64,000 nt of DNA from Lachnospiraceae bacterium. Lineage in GTDB: Bacteria; Bacillota; Clostridia; Lachnospirales; Lachnospiraceae. Positions 28,110-37,661 of the stretch are shown piece after piece. Positions within the stretch are counted from its first letter, which is position 1. The number at the start of each line of letters is the position of its first letter. The notes under the pieces were generated by a model, which worked only from the letters and a program-made list of their open reading frames with translations, searched no databases and was not told the origin of the DNA. The position numbers and the translations under genes were made by a program. Where the stretch lies: the NCBI GenBank assembly GCA_015057625.1, contig SVDZ01000013.1, forward strand, positions 47,642-111,641, read 5' to 3'.

Positions 28110-29780
28110 ATGAAGACAGATATTCAGATTGCACAGGAAGCAAAGATGCTTCCAATCAAAGAAGTAGCAGAGAGAATCGGACTTACAGAGGATGATCTCG
28201 AATTATACGGAAAGTACAAAGCAAAAATATCAAATGAATATTGGAATCAGATAAAAGACAATAAAGACGGAAAGCTTGTTTTGGTTACAGCTATCAACCC
28301 TACACCTGCAGGTGAAGGAAAGACTACTATCACAGTTGGTCTCGGAGAAGCTCTTGGACAGTTGAATAAGAAGTCAATTATTGCACTTAGAGAGCCATCA
28401 CTTGGACCATGTTTTGGTATCAAGGGTGGAGCTGCAGGTGGCGGATACGCACAGGTAGTACCTATGGAAGATTTGAATCTTCACTTCACAGGTGACTTCC
28501 ACGCTATTACATCTGCAAACAATCTTCTCGCAGCCCTTCTTGACAATCATATTCAGCAGGGAAATGTACTTGGCATTGACCCTAACCAGGTTGTTTGGAA
28601 GAGATGTGTTGATATGAACGACAGAGTACTTAGAAACATTGTAGTAGGACTTGGAAGAAAAGTGGACGGTGTTGTAAGAGAAGACCACTTTGTTATCACA
28701 GTTGCATCTGAAATCATGGCCATCTTATGTCTTGCAAATGATATGGCAGACCTTAAGGATAAGCTTGGAAAAATCGTTGTGGCATACACATATGACGGTA
28801 AGCCTGTAACTGCAAAAGAAATCAATGCAGTAGGTTCAATGGCAGCCCTCTTAAAGGATGCTATCAAGCCTAACCTTATTCAGACATTAGAGCACACACC
28901 TGCACTTGTTCACGGTGGTCCTTTCGCAAATATTGCTCACGGATGTAACTCTGTAAAAGCTACTAAGACAGCTCTTAAGATGGCGGATATCGTTGTCACA
29001 GAAGCAGGATTTGGTGCAGACCTTGGTGCAGAGAAGTTCCTCGACATAAAGTGTAGAAAATCAGGAATTAAGCCTGATGCAATCGTACTTGTAGCTACAG
29101 TCAGAGCGCTTAAGTACAACGGAGGAGTTGCAAAAGCAGACCTTGGCGAGCCAAATGTTGAGGCTTTAAAGAAAGGTATTGTAAACCTTGAAAAGCACAT
29201 TGAAAATTTACAGCAGTACGGTGTACCTGTAGTGGTAACACTTAACTCATTTATTACAGATACAAAAGAAGAGACAGACTTCGTTAAGAATTTCTGTGAG
29301 GAGAGAGATTGTGAATTCGCTCTTGCAGAAGTTTGGGAGAAGGGTGGAAAAGGCGGAATTGACCTTGCCAATAAAGTTATTAAGACTCTTGAGGAGAAGC
29401 CTGCAAACTTCAAGTTCTTATACGAGGACGATGCAACTCTTGAAGAAAAAATCGAGACAGTTGCCACAAAGATTTACGGAGCTGACGGCGTAACTTATTC
29501 AGCAGAGGCAAAGAATGCTCTCGCAAAGATTACAGAGATGGGATACGGAAATCTTCCGGTATGTATGGCAAAAACACAGTACTCATTATCAGATGATCAG
29601 ACAAAACTCGGAAGACCTACAGGTTTTGAGGTGAATATCAGAGAGGTATATGTATCAGCCGGAGCAGGTTTCGTGGTTGCAATCACAGGAAACATTATGA
29701 CAATGCCTGGATTGTCAAAGACACCTGCAGCATACGGAATTGATGTTACAGACGATGGCGTAATTACAGGATTATTCTAA
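28110..29780 (+). CDS. fhs: Formate-tetrahydrofolate ligase
   Basis: 556 residues, the standard length. The ATP-binding motif [16 protein letters not shown] (about 65-80) and the [21 protein letters not shown] stretch (about 95) are typical. The enzyme makes 10-formyl-THF from formate, ATP and THF. Its metabolic partner folD is the next gene downstream, but 731 nt of tandem repeat lie between them. No conventional terminator follows. Confidence 0.98.
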   Translation: MKTDIQIAQEAKMLPIKEVAERIGLTEDDLELYGKYKAKISNEYWNQIKDNKDGKLVLVTAINPTPAGEGKTTITVGLGEALGQLNKKSIIALREPSLGPCFGIKGGAAGGGYAQVVPMEDLNLHFTGDFHAITSANNLLAALLDNHIQQGNVLGIDPNQVVWKRCVDMNDRVLRNIVVGLGRKVDGVVREDHFVITVASEIMAILCLANDMADLKDKLGKIVVAYTYDGKPVTAKEINAVGSMAALLKDAIKPNLIQTLEHTPALVHGGPFANIAHGCNSVKATKTALKMADIVVTEAGFGADLGAEKFLDIKCRKSGIKPDAIVLVATVRALKYNGGVAKADLGEPNVEALKKGIVNLEKHIENLQQYGVPVVVTLNSFITDTKEETDFVKNFCEERDCEFALAEVWEKGGKGGIDLANKVIKTLEEKPANFKFLYEDDATLEEKIETVATKIYGADGVTYSAEAKNALAKITEMGYGNLPVCMAKTQYSLSDDQTKLGRPTGFEVNIREVYVSAGAGFVVAITGNIMTMPGLSKTPAAYGIDVTDDGVITGLF

Positions 29781-29821
29781 AACAGTTTTAAATGACGCAT
29801 ATGTTGCTTTCAGAAATTACA

Positions 29822-29867
29822 ATTTTCATAAAGTATATTTGGTGGAAACGAAGATACAAGATAGAAG
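29822..29867. repeat. Conserved boundary of array 2 (inverted copy of the array 1 boundary)
   Basis: TTTCATAAAGTATAT (from 29824) is followed by a GGAAACGAAGATACAAGATAG stretch and then the first array unit. Read on the minus strand it matches the boundary of array 1 (8231-8285) at 49 of 55 positions, and the motif-to-array distance is the same within 1 nt. Confidence 0.85.
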
Positions 29868-30380
29868 ATTACGTACAAAAATCAAGAAACTAACAAAAGG
29901 TATGTAAAATTGTTCAGAGGATTACGTACTAAAATCAAGAATTTAACAAAAAGTACGTAATGTTTTCTGGAGATTACGTACTAAAATTAAGAAACTACAA
30001 AAAGGTACGTAAAATTGTTCAGGGAATTACGTACTAAAATCAAGAATTTAACAAAAAGTACGTAATGTTTTCTGGAGATTACGTACTAAAATCAAGAATT
30101 TAACAAAAAGTACGTAATGTTTTCTGGAGATTACGTACTAAAATTAAGAAACTACAAAAAGGTACGTAAAATTGTTCAGGGAATTACGTACAAAAATCAA
30201 GAATTTAACAAAAAGTACGTAATGTTTTCTGGAGATTACGTACTAAAATCAAGAAACTACAAAAAGGTACGTAAAATTGTTCAGGGAATTACGTACTAAA
30301 ATCAAAAAACTACAAAAAGGTACGTAAAATTGTTCTGAGGATTACGTACTAAAATTAAGAAACTATAAAAACATACGTAA
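29868..30380 (+). repeat. Tandem hairpin array 2 (52/53-nt period, 10 units, two subtypes)
   Basis: ATTACGTAC starts at 29868, 29921, 29973, 30026, 30078, 30130, 30183, 30235, 30288 and 30341. Two subtypes alternate irregularly. The 52-nt type ends in AAAAAGTACGTAATGTTTTC and has a perfect 10-bp inverted repeat. The 53-nt type carries AAGAAACTACAAAAAGG and TAAAATTGTTCAGGG, with an imperfect stem. By sequence these are the reverse complement of the array 1 units. A 60-codon ORF across it (30117-30299) merely reflects the repeats. The array fills almost all of the gap between fhs and folD. Confidence 0.93.
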
Positions 30381-30455
30381 TTGTGTATCAAAATGTATAG
30401 TTTAAGTAAACATTTATATAATTGTGATAGAGTATTCATGAAGTAACGTATGCCC

Positions 30456-30481
30456 GTTTCAAAATGTATATGTCTTGAAAC
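30456..30481. repeat. TGAAAC palindrome upstream of folD
   Basis: GTTTCA (30456-30461), 14 nt, then TGAAAC (30476-30481), with an AT-rich centre (TGTATATG). The spacing is identical to that of the sites at 63418-63443 and 63739-63764. It lies 30 nt before folD and may act in its expression or be the far edge of array 2. Confidence 0.65.
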
Positions 30482-30511
30482 GAGTAATAGATAAAAAGAG
30501 AGGAGAAAATA

Positions 30512-31360
30512 ATGGCATTTATTATTGACGGAAAGAAAATATCTACAGAGATTAAAGATGAATTAAAAATCGAGGTAGACAAATACAAAGCCAGAGGTAT
30601 CAAAATAACTATGGCTGTTGTAAAGGTAGGAGAAGATCCTGCTTCAGCTGTTTACGTTAGAAATAAACAGAAAGCTTGTGAGTATATCGGAATTGACTCT
30701 GTAGCTTACGAACTCAGAGAGGAGACTACAGAGGAAGAACTTCTTGCACTTATCGACAAACTTAACAAAGATGATGAGATTAACGGAATTCTTGTTCAGC
30801 TTCCACTTCCAAAGCACATCAACGAGGACATTATTCTCGATGCTATAGACAGTAAGAAGGACGTAGACGGATTCCATCCAAATAATGTAGGAAAGATGAT
30901 GATTGGAAAGGAGACATTCCTTCCATGTACTCCTGCAGGTATCGTTGAACTCTTAAAGAGATCAAATATTGAACTTGAGGGAAAAGAGTGTGTGGTAATC
31001 GGAAGAAGTAACATCGTAGGAAAGCCTATGTCTATGCTTATGCTTAAAGAAAACTGCACAGTTACAATTTGTCACTCAAGAACAAAAGATTTAAAGGAAG
31101 TTACTAAGAGAGCAGACATTCTTATCGTTGCTATTGGTAAGCCTAAATTTGTCACAGCAGATTTTGTGAAAGACGGAGCTACAGTTATTGACGTTGGAAT
31201 CCACAGAATGGAAGATGGCAAACTTTGTGGAGATGTTGATTTCGAGCAGGTTGAGCCAAAGGCTTATGCAATCACACCTGTTCCTGGCGGTGTAGGTCCT
31301 ATGACAGTAACAATGCTTATGGCAAACTGCCTTAGAAGTGTAAAACTTCAGGACAGATAA
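30512..31360 (+). CDS. folD: Methylene-THF dehydrogenase / methenyl-THF cyclohydrolase
   Basis: 282 residues. The catalytic Tyr-Lys region (VYVRNKQKACEYIGI, about 48-60) and NADP-binding VIGRSNIVGKPMSMLM (about 163) are present. It is bifunctional and interconverts methylene-, methenyl- and 10-formyl-THF, directly linked to the product of fhs. GAGGAG precedes the ATG. It is followed by priA after 4 nt, so the two are one transcript. Confidence 0.97.
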   Translation: MAFIIDGKKISTEIKDELKIEVDKYKARGIKITMAVVKVGEDPASAVYVRNKQKACEYIGIDSVAYELREETTEEELLALIDKLNKDDEINGILVQLPLPKHINEDIILDAIDSKKDVDGFHPNNVGKMMIGKETFLPCTPAGIVELLKRSNIELEGKECVVIGRSNIVGKPMSMLMLKENCTVTICHSRTKDLKEVTKRADILIVAIGKPKFVTADFVKDGATVIDVGIHRMEDGKLCGDVDFEQVEPKAYAITPVPGGVGPMTVTMLMANCLRSVKLQDR

Positions 31361-31364
31361 ATAT

Positions 31365-33626
31365 ATGATGTTTGCAAATGTAATTATTGATATTTCCCAT
31401 GAAAAACTGGACAGACCCTTTGGATACATTGTTCCAAAAAGATTGGAGGATGTGATTTCGGTGGGGAGTTTTGTGAGAGTTCCTTTTGGTGTGGGAAACA
31501 GGGAAATATCAGGATTTGTAATAGAAATTACAGATAAGTCCGATTATCCCGTTGAGAAGATGAAAGAAATTTATTCTGTCTCAAGGGATAAGGAGATTGT
31601 CACATCCAGACTTATAGAACTTGCCCACTTTATCAAAACAGAATACGGCTCCACCATGAACAGGGCTTTAAAGACGGTTATTCCTGTCAAAGACAAGATT
31701 AAGCATGTGGAGAGAAAAACTATTGTTCTTAATATTGAGGGGGATGAGATTGGCGATACAATGGCATCCTATCGTAAGAAGAGAGCAAACGCCAGACTCA
31801 GACTTCTTGAGGAGTTAAAGGAAGTGAAGATGCTTCCAAAGAGTATTGTCACAGATAAACTTAATATCACTCCGGGAACTCTTAAATCCATGATGGAGGA
31901 AGGCGTTATCAGAGTGGTCAGTGAGACAGAGTACAGAAATCCTGTGAATATCGAAGAGCAGGAGGAATATGATATTGTGCTCAACTCTCAGCAAAGACAG
32001 GTGGCAGATTCAATTAAGGAGTCAATGGGAGCTGTATACAGCGGCGAGGATGTGGACACAAAAGACAGAGTACATCTTATCCACGGAATTACAGGAAGTG
32101 GAAAGACAGAAGTGTATATTGATCTCATTGAGGGAGCAATAAACAATGGTAAACAAGCAATTGTACTCATTCCGGAGATTGCACTTACCTATCAGACTGT
32201 GAAGCGATTTACCAGAAAATTTAAAGATAAGGTTTCCATTATCAACTCTAAACTTTCAAAAGGTGAGAGGTATGATCAGTTTGAGAGGGCAAAAAAAGGT
32301 GAGGTTTCTGTAATGATTGGCCCAAGATCCGCACTGTTTACACCTTTTTCAAATTTGGGCCTTATTATTATCGACGAAGAACATGAGGGCTCTTACAAGA
32401 GTGACTCAGTTCCAAAATATAATGCAAGAGAAGTGGCAGAACATATTGCAATTACTACAGGCTCCGTGCTTGTGTTAGGTTCTGCAACACCTTCGCTTGA
32501 TTCCTACTACAAAGCAATGAATGGGGAGTACAGCCTTCACAAACTTACAGGAAGAGAGAAGGGAAACCTTGCAGATGTTCATGTGGTTGATCTTAGAGAT
32601 GAACTTCATCAGGGCAATAAATCAATTTTTAGTTTTAAACTTCAGAAACTAATTGCTGAGAGACTTGAGAGAAAAGAGCAGATAATGCTTTTTATTAACA
32701 GAAGAGGCTATGCGGGTTTTGTTTCCTGCAGAGAGTGTGGAAGTGTTATGAAATGCCCACACTGTGATGTCTCCCTCAAAGCTCACAATAACGGAAAGTT
32801 GATTTGCCATTATTGCGGATATGAGGTTAAGACTCCGAGACTTTGTCCAAAATGTGGTTCGAAATATATTGCCGGATTTGGTACCGGAACTCAGAAGGTG
32901 GAAATGGCAATTAAAAAACTGTTTCCTACAGCGAGAGTGCTTCGAATGGATATGGACACAACTTCCAAAAAGGGAGGACATGAAGAAATTTTATCTGCTT
33001 TTTCAAACGGAGATGCAGATATTCTGGTGGGAACACAGATGATTGTAAAAGGACACGACTTCCCAAATGTTACTCTGGTGGGAGTGCTTGCGGCAGATAT
33101 GTCCCTTTACGCCTCTGATTACAGAGCATCTGAGAGAACGTTCCAGTTGCTGACACAGGCAGCGGGACGTGCCGGAAGAGGAAGTAAAAAGGGTGATGTG
33201 GTAATTCAGACCTACAACCCGGACAATTACAGCATTGTTTATTCAAAAGAGCAAAATTATGAATCATTTTACAGTGAGGAGATAGCGTACAGAAAACTTA
33301 TGCTCTATCCTCCGGTGGCACATATGACAGCAATACTTATCACTTCAAAGGACACTTCATTGTTAAATGAAGCTGTTGAAATCCTTTGTGGCAGAATAAA
33401 GTGTTTGAAAAATGAACAAAATGAAAAGATGTTGGCTATAATTGGACCTGCGGATGCGGGCATTGCAAGAATAAACGATGTGTACAGAAAAGTTATTTAT
33501 TTAAAACATTTTGACAATAATGTTTTAATACAAATAAAAGATAATTTAGAAAAATTAATAGAGGCAGACAGAGTGTTTGAAAATGTAAATGTTTCATTTG
33601 ATTTCACACCACAGGGCAACTATTAA
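31365..33626 (+). CDS. priA: Primosomal protein N' (replication restart helicase)
   Basis: 753 residues. A DNA-binding N-terminal domain (FANVIIDISHEKLDRPFGYIVP) is followed by a superfamily 2 helicase with Walker A HGITGSGKTE (about 241) and DEEH. A zinc-binding insertion contains four CxxC pairs, from Cys455 to about Cys495. It reloads the replication machinery at stalled forks. Two adjacent ATGs (31365 and 31368) are possible starts, and the ribosome-binding site is weak, which suggests coupling to folD. Confidence 0.97.
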   Translation: MMFANVIIDISHEKLDRPFGYIVPKRLEDVISVGSFVRVPFGVGNREISGFVIEITDKSDYPVEKMKEIYSVSRDKEIVTSRLIELAHFIKTEYGSTMNRALKTVIPVKDKIKHVERKTIVLNIEGDEIGDTMASYRKKRANARLRLLEELKEVKMLPKSIVTDKLNITPGTLKSMMEEGVIRVVSETEYRNPVNIEEQEEYDIVLNSQQRQVADSIKESMGAVYSGEDVDTKDRVHLIHGITGSGKTEVYIDLIEGAINNGKQAIVLIPEIALTYQTVKRFTRKFKDKVSIINSKLSKGERYDQFERAKKGEVSVMIGPRSALFTPFSNLGLIIIDEEHEGSYKSDSVPKYNAREVAEHIAITTGSVLVLGSATPSLDSYYKAMNGEYSLHKLTGREKGNLADVHVVDLRDELHQGNKSIFSFKLQKLIAERLERKEQIMLFINRRGYAGFVSCRECGSVMKCPHCDVSLKAHNNGKLICHYCGYEVKTPRLCPKCGSKYIAGFGTGTQKVEMAIKKLFPTARVLRMDMDTTSKKGGHEEILSAFSNGDADILVGTQMIVKGHDFPNVTLVGVLAADMSLYASDYRASERTFQLLTQAAGRAGRGSKKGDVVIQTYNPDNYSIVYSKEQNYESFYSEEIAYRKLMLYPPVAHMTAILITSKDTSLLNEAVEILCGRIKCLKNEQNEKMLAIIGPADAGIARINDVYRKVIYLKHFDNNVLIQIKDNLEKLIEADRVFENVNVSFDFTPQGNY

Positions 33627-33638
33627 TGAGGAGGAATT

Positions 33639-34127
33639 ATGGCAATTAGAAATATCAGAGAACTTGGAGATCCATGCCTCAGAAAGGTATGTAAGGAAGT
33701 TAAAAACGTTAGTCTCAGAACTAAAATACTTATCGAGGATATGCTTGATACAATGTATGAGGCAAACGGCGTTGGACTTGCTGCTCCACAGGTTGGTATA
33801 TTAAAAAGAATCGTAGTAATAGATGTGGGAGAGGGACCAATTGTTCTTATTAATCCTGAAATCGTTGACCGTGACGGAGTTCAGTTTGACTATGAGGGAT
33901 GTCTTTCGGTTCCCGGAAAATCAGGAAAGGTTTCAAGACCTGAAAAGGTAGTTTGTAAAGCTCTCGATGAGGAGATGAATGAGATTACTATTGAGGGAGA
34001 AGGTCTTCTTGCAAGAGCTATCTGCCATGAATTAGACCATCTTGACGGTGTGGTTTATGTAGACAGAGTTGAGGGAGAACTTATCAACAACGAAGATCTT
34101 ATACAGGAAGATGACGAGGAAGAGTAA
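33639..34127 (+). CDS. def: Peptide deformylase
   Basis: 162 residues. The three metal and catalytic motifs are intact: GVGLAAPQVG (from about 44), EGCLSVPG with Cys88, and HELDH with His130 and His134. It removes the N-formyl group from new proteins. It directly precedes fmt, which adds formyl to initiator tRNA. The C-terminus is strongly acidic. GAGGAGG precedes the start. Confidence 0.98.
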   Translation: MAIRNIRELGDPCLRKVCKEVKNVSLRTKILIEDMLDTMYEANGVGLAAPQVGILKRIVVIDVGEGPIVLINPEIVDRDGVQFDYEGCLSVPGKSGKVSRPEKVVCKALDEEMNEITIEGEGLLARAICHELDHLDGVVYVDRVEGELINNEDLIQEDDEEE

Positions 34128-34151
34128 TTATTATAGAGAGGTGCCTGACAA

Positions 34152-35087
34152 ATGAGAATTATGTTTATGGGAACACCGGACTTCGCGGTTAGTACGTTGG
34201 AAGAAATAGCAAAATCAGGACATGAACTTGTGGCTGTTGTCACACAGCCTGACAAGCCAAAGGGAAGAAGCGGAAAGCTTATTTACACACCTGTAAAGGA
34301 AAAGGCTATTGAGCTTGGAGTTAAAGTTTTTCAGCCAAACAGAGTTAAGGATGAGTCCTTTATGGATATTCTTGATGAAGTTAAGCCGGATCTAATTGTG
34401 GTTGTAGCTTTCGGACAGATTCTTCCAAAGAGAGTTCTTGATTATCCAAAATACGGATGTATCAATGTTCACGCATCAATCCTTCCTAAATACAGAGGCT
34501 CAGCTCCGATTCAGTGGGCAGTAATAGACGGCGAGAAGGAGAGCGGAGTAACTATTATGAGGATGGATGAAGGTGTCGACACAGGTGATATTATCGATAT
34601 CGCGACACTGGAGCTTGATCCAAAAGAGACGGGTGGAAGCCTGTTTGAAAAACTCAGTGTATTGGGCGGTAAGCTTCTTGCAGATAATCTTCAAAATATA
34701 TTTGACGAAAAAGTTACTTTTACAAAGCAGGATGAGGAAAAAGCCACTCATGCCGGAATGCTTTCAAAAGATATGGGCATTATTAATTTTAAAGAATTAG
34801 ATGCAGACAGCATTGAGAGGCTAATAAGAGGTCTTAATCCATGGCCGAGTGCATTTACTAAGATTGCAGGAAAAACTCTTAAAATCTGGGATGCAGATGT
34901 TGTTGAGAATGCTGAGGGTGCAATGCCGGGAACAGTGTTTGGAATTACCAAAAATAATTTCTGCATAGCAGCCAAAGAGAAAGCAATTGTAGTGAATGAA
35001 GTTCAGTTAGAAGGCAAGAAGAGAATGAGTGCCGGTGACTTTATGAGAGGTTATAATTTAGAAAACGGAACTGTACTTGGAGAGTAA
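34152..35087 (+). CDS. fmt: Methionyl-tRNA formyltransferase
   Basis: 311 residues. The formyltransferase domain begins MRIMFMGTPDFAVSTLEEI and contains VHASILPKYRGSAPIQWAVIDGE (catalytic Asn-His-Asp region, about 108), followed by a C-terminal OB-like domain. It uses 10-formyl-THF, which fhs and folD just upstream supply. It follows def after 24 nt. Confidence 0.98.
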   Translation: MRIMFMGTPDFAVSTLEEIAKSGHELVAVVTQPDKPKGRSGKLIYTPVKEKAIELGVKVFQPNRVKDESFMDILDEVKPDLIVVVAFGQILPKRVLDYPKYGCINVHASILPKYRGSAPIQWAVIDGEKESGVTIMRMDEGVDTGDIIDIATLELDPKETGGSLFEKLSVLGGKLLADNLQNIFDEKVTFTKQDEEKATHAGMLSKDMGIINFKELDADSIERLIRGLNPWPSAFTKIAGKTLKIWDADVVENAEGAMPGTVFGITKNNFCIAAKEKAIVVNEVQLEGKKRMSAGDFMRGYNLENGTVLGE

Positions 35088-35101
35088 AGTGAGGTAGAGT
35101 T

Positions 35102-35851
35102 ATGGGATTTGGAATATTAGAATATGGTATTTTGGCATATACAAGATATGGAAGTTACAACAGAATAGGATTTGATCCATCCTACATTCTTGTACTGATA
35201 GGAATGGTTTTATCTCTTGCGGCATCTGCGTATGTAAAGAGTACATTTAAAAAATATTCGAGAGTAATGTGCAGCAGAAATATTACAGGAAAAGACGTGG
35301 CAGAGAGAATCTTAAACTCTCAGGGCATTTATGATGTTTCCGTACATCATATTTCCGGAGATTTGACAGACCATTACCATCCTACAGATAAGACAGTTAA
35401 TCTTTCGGACAGCGTTTACGGAAGAAACAGTGTGGCTTCAATTGCTGTTGCGGCTCACGAATGTGGACATGCGGTACAGCACAATGTAGGATATCAGCCA
35501 ATTAAATGGAGAACCGCAGTTCTTCCGGCTGCCAATATCGGGTCAAAATTATCCTGGGTATTTATTGCAGTGGGACTTATCTTTTACGGAAGTATGTCAA
35601 TGTTTTTGATAAAGCTCGGTATTGTTGCATTTTCATTCGCAGTGTTATTTCAGGTTGTAACATTGCCGGTTGAGTTTAATGCTTCAAGCAGAGCTTTGAA
35701 AATACTTAAGAATGATGGAATTCTTAGTAACGATGAAACAAAGATGGCAGCAAAGGTGTTAAGAGCAGCAGCTCTTACTTATGTGGCGTCTGCAGCAACA
35801 GGTTTTTTACAGCTTGCAAGACTTGTTATGATTGCTAACAGAAGAAGATAA
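35102..35851 (+). CDS. Membrane zinc metallopeptidase, YugP family
   Basis: 249 residues. An N-terminal membrane helix (about 20-40) is followed by a domain with the zinc motif HECGH (His119, Glu120, His123) and two to three C-terminal helices (about 145-190). This is Pfam Zn_peptidase_2, as in B. subtilis YugP. The substrate is not established. It lies 14 nt after fmt and 18 nt before rlmN, a common place for it in Clostridia. Confidence 0.93.
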   Translation: MGFGILEYGILAYTRYGSYNRIGFDPSYILVLIGMVLSLAASAYVKSTFKKYSRVMCSRNITGKDVAERILNSQGIYDVSVHHISGDLTDHYHPTDKTVNLSDSVYGRNSVASIAVAAHECGHAVQHNVGYQPIKWRTAVLPAANIGSKLSWVFIAVGLIFYGSMSMFLIKLGIVAFSFAVLFQVVTLPVEFNASSRALKILKNDGILSNDETKMAAKVLRAAALTYVASAATGFLQLARLVMIANRRR

Positions 35852-35869
35852 TAACATCAGAGGATAGAT

Positions 35870-36910
35870 ATGGCGGAAAAGTTGGATATTAAGTCGTACA
35901 ACTTAATAGAATTGCAGGAGGAACTGGTTAGGCTTGGAGAGAAAGCCTTCAGGGCAAAGCAGATATACAAATGGCTTCATGTAGATAAGGTTTCAGAGTT
36001 TGAGGAAATGACAAATATTTCCAAGGATTTGAGAAATAAACTTTCAAAAAACTATGAAATAAGAACTGTGAAGGCGGTTAAAGTGCTGACGTCAAAGATT
36101 GACGGAACTAAGAAATATTTGTTTGCACTGAATGACGGAATCGTTATTGAGAGTGTTCTTATGAGATATCATCATGGAAATTCAGTTTGTATTTCCACCC
36201 AGGCAGGCTGTAGAATGGGATGCAGATTCTGTGCATCAACCTTAAATGGTCTGGAGAGAAATCTTACGGCATCTGAGCTTTTGTCTCAGATTTATGAGAT
36301 TGAAAAGGATATAGATGAGAGGGTATCGAATATTGTTCTCATGGGAAGTGGCGAACCTCTCGACAATTTTGATAACGTTATGAAGTTTATCGAGCTTATC
36401 ACAGATAAGAACGGAAAGAACTTAAGCCAGAGAAATATTACACTTTCTACCTGCGGACTTGTTCCAAAGATTAGAGAAATGGCTGATATGGGACTTCAGA
36501 TTACTCTTGCATTGTCACTTCACGCTTCAGATGATGAGACAAGAAGAGAGTTGCTTCCTATAGCAAATAAATATTCAATAAGGGAAGTGCTTGATGCCTG
36601 TCAGTATTATTTTGAAAAGACCGGAAGAAGACTTACATTTGAGTACAGTCTGGTTGCCGGAGTAAATGACACGAAAGAAGAAGCCGAGAAATTGTCAAGA
36701 CTGGTGGCGGGAATGAATTGCCACATTAATCTGATTCCTGTCAATCCGATTGAGGAAAGAGAATACACGCAATCGGATAAGGCGGCGATTTTGGCTTTTC
36801 AAAAGACTATTGAAAAAAATAAAATAAATGTTACGATAAGAAGGGAAATGGGCAGAGATATTAACGGAGCCTGTGGACAATTAAGAAAAAGTTTTATGGA
36901 TGAACAGTGA
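35870..36910 (+). CDS. rlmN: 23S rRNA (A2503-C2)/tRNA (A37) methyltransferase RlmN
   Basis: 346 residues, radical SAM family. The CxxxCxxC cluster is Cys114, Cys118 and Cys121 within [16 protein letters not shown]. The C-terminal GACGQLR carries the second catalytic cysteine. RlmN methylates A2503 of 23S rRNA and A37 of some tRNAs. It overlaps nothing: the PP2C gene has its own ribosome-binding site just after the RlmN stop. Confidence 0.97.
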   Translation: MAEKLDIKSYNLIELQEELVRLGEKAFRAKQIYKWLHVDKVSEFEEMTNISKDLRNKLSKNYEIRTVKAVKVLTSKIDGTKKYLFALNDGIVIESVLMRYHHGNSVCISTQAGCRMGCRFCASTLNGLERNLTASELLSQIYEIEKDIDERVSNIVLMGSGEPLDNFDNVMKFIELITDKNGKNLSQRNITLSTCGLVPKIREMADMGLQITLALSLHASDDETRRELLPIANKYSIREVLDACQYYFEKTGRRLTFEYSLVAGVNDTKEEAEKLSRLVAGMNCHINLIPVNPIEEREYTQSDKAAILAFQKTIEKNKINVTIRREMGRDINGACGQLRKSFMDEQ

Positions 36911-36923
36911 AGGGAGGAAAAGA

Positions 36924-37661
36924 ATGATCGCATTCGGAGACACAAATGTTGGACTTAAAAGATCAATAAATCAGGATTTTATTTTTTTGTCTGAAGATAA
37001 AATCGGAAAGCTTCCTAATCTGTTTATAGTTGCAGACGGTATGGGTGGTCATAAAGCCGGTGACGTTGCATCCAGAAAAGGTGTAGAGCTTTTTGTTGAT
37101 TTTGTCAGAACAACTGACATGACAGACCCTGTAAATATTATCGATGCGGGAATCAAAATTGCAAATGATGCAGTTTTTGAAATGTCCCTCTCTAACCCGG
37201 ATTTTGACGGGATGGGAACTACATTTGTTGTGGCATCTGTTATAGAAAACAGAGTATATATTGCAAATGTGGGGGACAGCAGACTGTACCTGATTAACGA
37301 TAATATTGTCCAGATTACAAGAGACCATTCTCTGGTTGAAGAGATGGTAAATATGGGAGAGCTTGAGCGAGATGCTGCAAGAACCCACACAAAGAAAAAT
37401 ATTATTACGCGAGCAGTGGGAGTTGAGAGAAATGTTTTAGCAGACATTTTCCAGATTGAAATCGAGAGAGGGGATAAACTTTTACTTTGCTCGGATGGTC
37501 TTTCCAATATGGTTGAGGACTATGATATAAAGAAGATTGTCAATGGAAACAGCAGTCTTAGAGATGCAGTTAGAATTCTAATTGATAAAGCCAATGAAAA
37601 TGGCGGAAGAGATAATATATCAGTAGTTCTGTTGGAACCTGAAATAGGAGGAAGATTATGA
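36924..37661 (+). CDS. prpC: PP2C-type Ser/Thr phosphatase
   Basis: 245 residues with all PP2C metal motifs: NQDF, VADGMGGHKAGDVAS (about 33), GDSRLYL (about 117) and RDNISVVLL at the end. It reverses phosphorylation by the PASTA kinase encoded next. I start it at ATG 36924, because GGGAGG lies 6 nt upstream. An in-frame ATG at 36900 inside rlmN has no such site. It overlaps the kinase gene by 4 nt (ATGA), so the two are translationally coupled. Confidence 0.97.
   Translation: MIAFGDTNVGLKRSINQDFIFLSEDKIGKLPNLFIVADGMGGHKAGDVASRKGVELFVDFVRTTDMTDPVNIIDAGIKIANDAVFEMSLSNPDFDGMGTTFVVASVIENRVYIANVGDSRLYLINDNIVQITRDHSLVEEMVNMGELERDAARTHTKKNIITRAVGVERNVLADIFQIEIERGDKLLLCSDGLSNMVEDYDIKKIVNGNSSLRDAVRILIDKANENGGRDNISVVLLEPEIGGRL

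Noticed and set aside
30117..30299. 60-codon ORF inside array 2
   Set aside because: It is a by-product of repeat units; the translated sequence only repeats the unit.
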